A stretch of DNA of 61,525 nt, taken from NCBI GenBank assembly GCA_021827645.1, contig JAKAVA010000027.1, positions 1-61,525 of the forward strand. The letters are read 5' to 3'. The position numbers were made by a program, and so were the translations under genes. The DNA comes from Planctomycetota bacterium. GTDB taxonomy: Bacteria > Planctomycetota > Phycisphaerae > WQYP01. Below are positions 55,920-61,525 of this stretch, one piece after another. The notes under the pieces are model-generated. The model ran no database searches and was not told where the DNA came from. It saw only the letters and a program-made list of their open reading frames with translations. Every line of letters begins with the position of its first letter. Within the stretch, counting starts at the first letter, position 1.

Positions 55920-57905
55920 ATGCACCATTCAATCAATATCATGTCCCTGGTGGCCGACGCAGTTATTCTCGTCATCCTCGTTGCGTTTATTCTCACCGCG
56001 TTTCGAGATATTGCGAGAATCGGCACCGGTATCAGCCGGGCTTGGGCGGTGGGGCGCACGACATTTATTGAAGCGTGGCACAATCGGATGTGGGCCATTC
56101 CTGTGATCTGGATGGTCATCTGCCTGATACTCGGCTTCTCGATCGTGCGTGGCTATACGCCCGGCAGCGAGGTTCGCGTCTATCTGACTATTTTCATCCG
56201 TGCCCAGGAAATCATACTGCTGGTTTATCTCGGTATATTGGCCTGCCTTTCTCTTCCCCGTGAACGGGAACGCAAAACCCTTATAACAACAGGGGCCAAA
56301 CCTGTTACCCGTCTCGAATTACTGCTCGGAAAAATCATGGGTCTGGGCGCAGCGGCGCTGGTCATGCTGCTGGCCATGATGCTCTTCACATGGGCCTTCA
56401 TGAAGGTGGTTGACCATAACATTCGTTCCGATGCGATGGTGTCGTATAAGCTGGAGAAGAAAAACTACAATCGGCTGGTTCGGCATGTTCCACCTGATTT
56501 CGGTCTGCTTTACACGGCCACGCATGGGGTACTCCAGGCACAAAATTACATCACCGGTAAGTTGCGTATCGCCGGCATGATCTCGTATGCCACCAATCCG
56601 CCGACGCGCTATCTCAAGGGCGGCAGCACGGAAACGGTCTACTTTGAATTTCCTTCAATCCCGGCCAATTTGAGCTATCAACCTGATTTTCTCTTCCGTT
56701 TCGGACTCTTCCCGCCCGGTCGCCCCGCGGAGATACACATTACCGCCATTGAGCGCGAAAACCCCATGGTGACGGAGGAGGCATCGGTCAAGCTCAACGC
56801 CGCGGGTTCGGCGGCGTGGACGCCGAAGCATCCATTCCGTTTTTTCAGTTACACCGATCCCCAGACCGGCAGGGTACTCAGTCCCGGGCCCGTCGTCCTG
56901 AAAGTCACCTGCCCCACATTTCATACCTATCTGCAGATCGGCGATGGCACGCATTTGAGCAACTGCAGTTGCATCGTGACCGGCGTCAATGCCGCCATGC
57001 TTCATGAGCACGGTATTGATTACATCCTCCCCAAGGCCGATCCGGTGATTACCGGGTTCAAATCGAATGGTTGGCAGGAGATTACAGGGCCCGGTAAAAC
57101 GGGGCAAACACCGCCGGAAGTGGCGTCATGGGAATTTACGCATCTTAATCCTCTCGCCATTCCCAAAACCAAGAATGGTAAATTTACCCTGCATCTGATC
57201 TGCGGAGTATCAAAGCAAACCAATGAGGCCATTCCCAACTATGCCGCGCTTTTTGCCTATTCAAGCGACGATCCCACAAATCCCGTGAAAATACTCAAAC
57301 TGCATATCAATGAAAAACGCGTCACCGTTGTGCAACTGCCCGAACGCCTGCTCGACGGCAGTGCCCTGATTGTCAATCTCAGCAGTATTGTTCACGGTCA
57401 CTGGCTGAAAATCCGCACCAATTCCGTTCGCATCATGCAGAAACCGTCGTCGTTCATAGGTAATCTTTTCAAAACAGAGTTGATCGTCTTCTGCGAAGTT
57501 ATCCTCCTCATTACGATTGGCGTCGTATCCGGTACCGCATTGGGGTGGCCTGTGGCGCTGCTCACCACGATGTGCTGCTACATTCTCGGCAATCTCTTCC
57601 ATTTTGTCAGTGTTCTGGCCAAGGCCAATGGATTTGAGTTGCTCAATATTGTCCAGGAGCACCGGCTGCAAGGGGTCTGGTATTACCAGTTGGGTTCGTT
57701 TATCAGCGGTGTGATGGTTCATGTGCTGGAAATCCTGGTCTATCTGTTGCCGAACTTCACACGCTTTTCACCCTTGCCTTTTATCACGGCGTCTCGCAAT
57801 ATGCCTTGGCTCTTTCTGGGGCAGAATATCTTTGCGGCGATGATTTCCATGATCCCGGCGATAGCCGTCGGTTACCTCGTAATGCGAAAAAGGGAGCTTT
57901 CGTAA
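55920..57905 (+). CDS. ABC-2-like permease with large extracytoplasmic domain
   Basis: The 661-residue protein has about four membrane helices in the first 170 residues, including IILLVYLGILACLSL and GLGAAALVMLLAMMLFTWAF. A large domain of about 340 residues follows, probably periplasmic, and then four or more helices at the C-terminus (LIVFCEVILLITIGVVSGTA, then VALLTTMCCYILG). SLPRERERKTLITTGAKPVT is the coupling loop seen in ABC-2 permeases. The 340-residue insertion has no recognised fold. The stop overlaps the next start as TAATG. Confidence 0.75.
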   Translation: MHHSINIMSLVADAVILVILVAFILTAFRDIARIGTGISRAWAVGRTTFIEAWHNRMWAIPVIWMVICLILGFSIVRGYTPGSEVRVYLTIFIRAQEIILLVYLGILACLSLPRERERKTLITTGAKPVTRLELLLGKIMGLGAAALVMLLAMMLFTWAFMKVVDHNIRSDAMVSYKLEKKNYNRLVRHVPPDFGLLYTATHGVLQAQNYITGKLRIAGMISYATNPPTRYLKGGSTETVYFEFPSIPANLSYQPDFLFRFGLFPPGRPAEIHITAIERENPMVTEEASVKLNAAGSAAWTPKHPFRFFSYTDPQTGRVLSPGPVVLKVTCPTFHTYLQIGDGTHLSNCSCIVTGVNAAMLHEHGIDYILPKADPVITGFKSNGWQEITGPGKTGQTPPEVASWEFTHLNPLAIPKTKNGKFTLHLICGVSKQTNEAIPNYAALFAYSSDDPTNPVKILKLHINEKRVTVVQLPERLLDGSALIVNLSSIVHGHWLKIRTNSVRIMQKPSSFIGNLFKTELIVFCEVILLITIGVVSGTALGWPVALLTTMCCYILGNLFHFVSVLAKANGFELLNIVQEHRLQGVWYYQLGSFISGVMVHVLEILVYLLPNFTRFSPLPFITASRNMPWLFLGQNIFAAMISMIPAIAVGYLVMRKRELS

Positions 57906-59356
57906 TGCCGGAATTAATACCCACCAATTTGACGCCCCCCCGTCAACCGGATTCCAATCTCCGCGCAAGAATCAAAAGCCAGGTCCGTCGTGATCAGTTG
58001 ATCTGCGTCGTGATCACCGCCGTATTGATCGCAGGCATTTTTTTGATCGAGCCCTCACTCAAGCAACAGCGATCTCGACTGGTGCAGTCCAACGACAAAA
58101 ATATAGGCCAACTGCTTTTGACGTTTCCACGTTTGGCGCTGGGAGGCTTCCGGGGCATCCTTGCCATGGCTTTGTGGGAAAACGCCGAACATGACAAGAA
58201 CGTCCAGAAGTGGCGGCCGCTTGAAACCGACTATAACGCCATCGCCGCTCTGGAACCGTATTTCGCATCTGATTATATTTTCAATGCCTGGAACATGTCT
58301 TACAACCTTTCCGCCCAATACCACGGTTTGGGTACCAAATACAAATGGGTGTTGGATGGACTGATTTATCTATACAAGGGTGAGCACTACGTTCCCGATA
58401 ATGCCAATATGATCATCAATGAGGCCAATGATTTTTTTCTCAAATTGGGCACCAGCTTTGAGCGTAAATATTACTGCGCCCGCTGGCGTTATGATATTGC
58501 CCATCTTTATCGTTATAAACCGGGTGAGAAAGGTACGCAGTTCGGCACACTACCCGAGGTGTATTTCATCGTTCATCAGCCCGAATTCAAGTGTGAACTC
58601 CTGCCGGCACTGGACCGAAAGGGTCCTCTGGGGCATGGGGTGAAGGTCGGAAAAATTCACTATCGTTATGGGCTAAGCGTATTTTATTTTGCATGGGTGG
58701 AATACGGCCGTGCCATGCACCAACCTAAATTGCCCACCGATTCCGGTATCGAAGTGCTGGAATCTTGGCAGCCCATGGCTCTTCGTCTCTGGTGCCGGGA
58801 TGATATTTATTATGCGCAGCGGCTCACCAACCATATTTTTACCGAGCCGGAGGCAAAAATGTTGCGACGGTTTCCCGCCCGTGTTCGCAATATTCTGGAC
58901 TGCTACCGAAATGTGTCCATCAACGGTCCTCGGGATATCCGGGAATGGCATGTGTACCTTCAGAAATATCCCGATCAGTATAAAGTCCACCATCAGCATC
59001 TGCTTGAGACGCGATATTTCATGGCCCTGGCGCGGGCCGAGAAGGCGATGTTTGAAGGACTCGTCGCCTGGCAGAACAACGATCGAAAATTCCGGATCGG
59101 TGACCGGGCGGACCGATACCTCCTTCTGGCAATCAGCCGGTTCAAGACAGCAATGGTGGCTTTTCACACCTATCTCCACGAGGCTTACCCGCGCTCGGCA
59201 GGTTTTCCCAAGGGAATGGGACGCGGCGGTCAGATGAAATTCATGCGGGCGATGGAAGCTCGCATTGACGGCATCGAGAGTTTTCGTCTCACGGCCCAGC
59301 GGGGGGCGCCAAATTTAAGCTTCCTCGATCCGGTCACGCTTTCCGACAGTGATTGA
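57905..59356 (+). CDS. Membrane-anchored helical protein, unknown function
   Basis: The 483-residue protein has one N-terminal anchor (about 33-53, LICVVITAVLIAGIFLIEP) and a long soluble part that looks all-helical, TPR-like. The motif near 80-140 (GFRGILAMALWENAEHDKN, FNAWNMSYNLSAQYHG) matches a planctomycete family I recall only as hypothetical proteins beside ABC genes. The rest is rich in Tyr, Trp and Arg. It starts at ATG 57905, overlapping the permease stop by one base, so its expression is tied to the transporter. It might be a periplasmic partner that hands substrate to the pump; this is inference. Confidence 0.7.
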   Translation: MPELIPTNLTPPRQPDSNLRARIKSQVRRDQLICVVITAVLIAGIFLIEPSLKQQRSRLVQSNDKNIGQLLLTFPRLALGGFRGILAMALWENAEHDKNVQKWRPLETDYNAIAALEPYFASDYIFNAWNMSYNLSAQYHGLGTKYKWVLDGLIYLYKGEHYVPDNANMIINEANDFFLKLGTSFERKYYCARWRYDIAHLYRYKPGEKGTQFGTLPEVYFIVHQPEFKCELLPALDRKGPLGHGVKVGKIHYRYGLSVFYFAWVEYGRAMHQPKLPTDSGIEVLESWQPMALRLWCRDDIYYAQRLTNHIFTEPEAKMLRRFPARVRNILDCYRNVSINGPRDIREWHVYLQKYPDQYKVHHQHLLETRYFMALARAEKAMFEGLVAWQNNDRKFRIGDRADRYLLLAISRFKTAMVAFHTYLHEAYPRSAGFPKGMGRGGQMKFMRAMEARIDGIESFRLTAQRGAPNLSFLDPVTLSDSD

Positions 59357-59544
59357 TGGACATGGGGACGACATGGCCGACCGTTGTAAAATTTTAATAA
59401 CGTCCGATTGCGGCTCGAAGATCATATCACGCTCTGTGGAGAGTTCTGTTGCGCACGCAGAATATTCAGAACTTTCGCCGCCGTTTTCTCCTGACGGCAG
59501 GCCGTCATCACAGTAGATGGAATTGGCGGGCGGTCCTGCGGCGG

Positions 59545-59574
59545 TTGACACCGTTATCGCCGTAGGGCTATATT
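59545..59574 (+). promoter_or_regulatory. Candidate promoter of the SGNH hydrolase gene
   Basis: TTGACA at 59545-59550 and TATATT at 59569-59574 have an 18-base spacer and lie 63 bases upstream of the ATG. The -35 box is a perfect consensus. Confidence 0.6.
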
Positions 59575-59637
59575 CCGTTCGGTGGCGTCTGCGGCGTTCT
59601 AATGCGTTGAGTGTGTGATATTGATCTGGAGAGTCCT

Positions 59638-61038
59638 ATGCGTATCAATCGATTGGCGATGGCGGTAATCGCGGCTTGCGCGGGATTCACGGCGGGCTTG
59701 GCGCATGGTGCTCCAGTGGGGCAGAAGCAGTTTTTCCTCAAGGCCGGGGACAGAGTCTGCTTCTATGGCGACAGCATTACCGAGCAGAGGTATTACGGCG
59801 TAGATACCGAAACCTATGCCGTGACGCGCTTTCCCGATATGCAGGTGATGTTTGTGAACTCCGGTGTGGGGGGTGACAAAGTCGGCGGCGGCTGGGCCGG
59901 CCCGATCGATGTCCGCCTCAAACGTGACGTGTACCCCTTCAAACCGAATATTGTCACCATCATGCTGGGAATGAATGATGCGGGAGTTCGTCCGTTCAGT
60001 CGGCCGATTTTTAATGTCTATCGCAAAGGTTACATTCATATCGTCAATGAGCTCAAGAAGCATCTCCCCGGTGTGAAGATCGTGCTCATCCAGCCGTCAC
60101 CGTTTGACGATGTTTCGCACAAAGTCATGTTTCCCGGCGGCTACAACGCGGTGCTGCTGAAATACGCGGCGTTTGTCAAACGGCTGGCCGCTCGTGATCA
60201 TCTCATGTGTGTGAATTTCAACCGGCCGCTGGTGAACGTCATCAAAGGCCTGATGAAAATCAGCAAGCCGCTGGCGCAGCAGTTTATTCCGGGCCGCGTA
60301 CATCCAAGTGCAACGGGTCAATTGATTATGGCGGCAACGCTCCTGAAGGCATGGCACGCGACTCCTATCGTCTCAGCAGTAGACATCAACGGCGGACGGT
60401 TGGTTTCAGCGCAGAATACGAAAGTGCGGGATTTGTCATCGCATGGAGGACTCCAGTGGACGCAGATAGATCAATCCCTGCCCATGCCGATGATGACGCT
60501 TCACGAAAACTGGCCGCAGTTTCCGCCGATGCGCCTCTGGCCTGCGCCGACGCCGAATTTTGCCTATAAAAATCCGCTCGCTTCCACGGTGATCAAATTG
60601 ACACATCTTTACCGTAAGCTGGACCGGGAGACGTTGCGGGTACGGGACCTCACCGCCGGTCACTACCAACTGAAGATCAACGGCCAGTTGGTCGGAACAT
60701 TTTCAACCGGCCAACTCTCACACGGTATTAATCTCGCGAAATATGAAACCCCCATGCTGGTGCAGGCCTATCACGTTCAGGACATGCTCTGGCACCTGAC
60801 GGAAGAACGCTTCTTCGCCTGGCGTCACATCCAGTTGCCGATTGATTCGGCTTATCGTGTCCCCTGGAGTCGGACCCCATTGACGCGGGTGGGCTCTTAT
60901 TCAACCATGAAAAAAATCAATTATTTGGCGGACAAACTGGTACATGCGATTTATGCAACATTTCCCGCGTACCGGAATGAAATCTATGACGCGGCTCAAC
61001 CGGTACCGGATCATTATTCGCTCGCGCCGGTCAACTAA
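59638..61038 (+). CDS. Exported SGNH/GDSL hydrolase with unusual catalytic Asp position
   Basis: The 466-residue protein starts with a Sec signal (LAMAVIAACAGFTAGLAHG) and has the SGNH blocks: FYGDSITEQ with the Ser, NSGVGGDKVGG with the Gly, MLGMNDAG with the Asn, and GRVHPSATGQ with the His. In most relatives the last block reads DRVHP; here the Asp position is Gly, one base away (GGC versus GAC). Activity may therefore be reduced, or the protein may use a dyad. A further 200-residue C-terminal part has no recognised fold. Relatives act on acetylated sugars or lipids. GGAGAG precedes ATG 59638; the upstream promoter is its own. Confidence 0.85.
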   Translation: MRINRLAMAVIAACAGFTAGLAHGAPVGQKQFFLKAGDRVCFYGDSITEQRYYGVDTETYAVTRFPDMQVMFVNSGVGGDKVGGGWAGPIDVRLKRDVYPFKPNIVTIMLGMNDAGVRPFSRPIFNVYRKGYIHIVNELKKHLPGVKIVLIQPSPFDDVSHKVMFPGGYNAVLLKYAAFVKRLAARDHLMCVNFNRPLVNVIKGLMKISKPLAQQFIPGRVHPSATGQLIMAATLLKAWHATPIVSAVDINGGRLVSAQNTKVRDLSSHGGLQWTQIDQSLPMPMMTLHENWPQFPPMRLWPAPTPNFAYKNPLASTVIKLTHLYRKLDRETLRVRDLTAGHYQLKINGQLVGTFSTGQLSHGINLAKYETPMLVQAYHVQDMLWHLTEERFFAWRHIQLPIDSAYRVPWSRTPLTRVGSYSTMKKINYLADKLVHAIYATFPAYRNEIYDAAQPVPDHYSLAPVN

Positions 61039-61309
61039 AACGCCCGGCGCTGTTGCGGGTCAATATACTTTGCTGGTGTCTCGGCATGCATCTCGGGCTT
61101 GATCACACGGGGATCATCTGCTCAAAACGCGACCGAGAAGTTTAAGCCGCAGCATGGTCATGGCCATCTGCGCGGCCCGCAGGCGAATCTATTACCCTTT
61201 CCGGGAAATTGAAATCGGCGCACCTCCATCCCACCCGGCCCCGCGATATGTGTGGTGGAGATCCCCAATTTGCAATCGGCTCCGTGCGCAGGGCGAACGC
61301 ATACTCGGA

Positions 61310-61525
61310 TCAGGTGGAGATAAGGCGTAGGAGATAGTTTTTGTCCCAGCCGGCGATGAAGCGTTTGCCACGGATGCTCGCCTTGATCGTTTTCTCGCGC
61401 TTCAGTAGATTCAACGCCAATCGGTTCAGCCGCGAATAGTTCTCCGCCGAATGATCCACCCGCTTGCGACTCCGGTCTTCGTTGAAGGTCACATCCAACT
61501 GCCAGTGCAGATGATTCTCCACCGC
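61310..61525 (-). mobile_element. ISAs1-family transposase, C-terminal end, cut by the window edge
   Basis: The last 71 residues visible read AVENHLHWQLDVTFNEDRSR and continue with ENYSRLNRLALNLLKREKTI. This is the C-terminal part of ISAs1-type DDE transposases; the Glu of VEN is probably the third catalytic acid, though the rest of the triad lies outside the window. The stop is at 61310-61312. The first part of the gene is beyond the right edge. The inverted-repeat end of the element should lie left of the stop, but I did not identify it. Confidence 0.85.

Noticed and set aside
1..61525. tRNA, rRNA or CRISPR arrays
   Set aside because: The larger gaps were read for T-loop motifs and regularly spaced repeats, and none was seen.

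Overview
The window most likely comes from a planctomycete-like bacterium, with class Phycisphaerae as my best guess. The signs are an LPS-type gene (kdsA) beside dnaA, a prepilin-like protein of the kind that is abundant in planctomycetes, a MoxR/VWA/Gld-type cluster, HEAT-repeat exported proteins, many SPFH proteins and long intergenic gaps. The assignment rests on gene content seen by eye; no search was run. No tRNA, rRNA or CRISPR array was seen.

Layout. 1-1640 is decayed DNA holding a broken epoxide-hydrolase-like gene. 1646-5219 has convergent kdsA and dnaA, then about 1.3 kb of non-coding DNA upstream of dnaA. 5220-10541 has an exported HEAT protein with a degenerate receiver-like segment, a small membrane protein, an AsmA-like protein and an SLC13/ArsB-type permease. 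10797-16027 has ribosomal protein L27, a full-length pyruvate carboxylase with its own terminator, a PEGA lipoprotein and a small membrane protein. 16070-18488 is a minus-strand group: DUF347 membrane protein, metallophosphoesterase and small membrane protein. 19342-23188 is serA, an ArsR-type regulator and poxB. 23199-31950 is a minus-strand run: M29 aminopeptidase, valS, citramalate synthase, prepilin-like protein and chorismate synthase. The 4.5S SRP RNA gene lies at about 32093-32202 on the plus strand.

32279-47634 is one long minus-strand block. Read in its direction of transcription it encodes SpoIIM-like protein, MoxR ATPase, VWA membrane protein, ABC ATPase, ABC permease, GldG-like protein, DUF4340 protein, a chain-length-factor-like ketosynthase whose active-site Cys is Gln, an intact ketosynthase, and glucose-6-phosphate isomerase. 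48394-50472 is a His-rich heavy-metal P-type ATPase. 50658-59356 is a tight plus-strand operon of three SPFH proteins, an ABC ATPase, a large ABC permease and a membrane-anchored helical protein of unknown function. 59638-61038 is an exported SGNH hydrolase. The window ends inside an ISAs1-family transposase gene.

How the genes fit together. Several enzymes act on or around pyruvate and amino-acid precursors: Pyc (anaplerosis), PoxB (oxidation to acetate), CimA (isoleucine via citramalate), SerA and AroC. The two most system-like loci are the triple-SPFH/ABC operon and the SpoIIM-MoxR-VWA-Gld-DUF4340 cluster followed by the KS/CLF pair. Both are cell-envelope loci by predicted topology, and I do not know a function for either.
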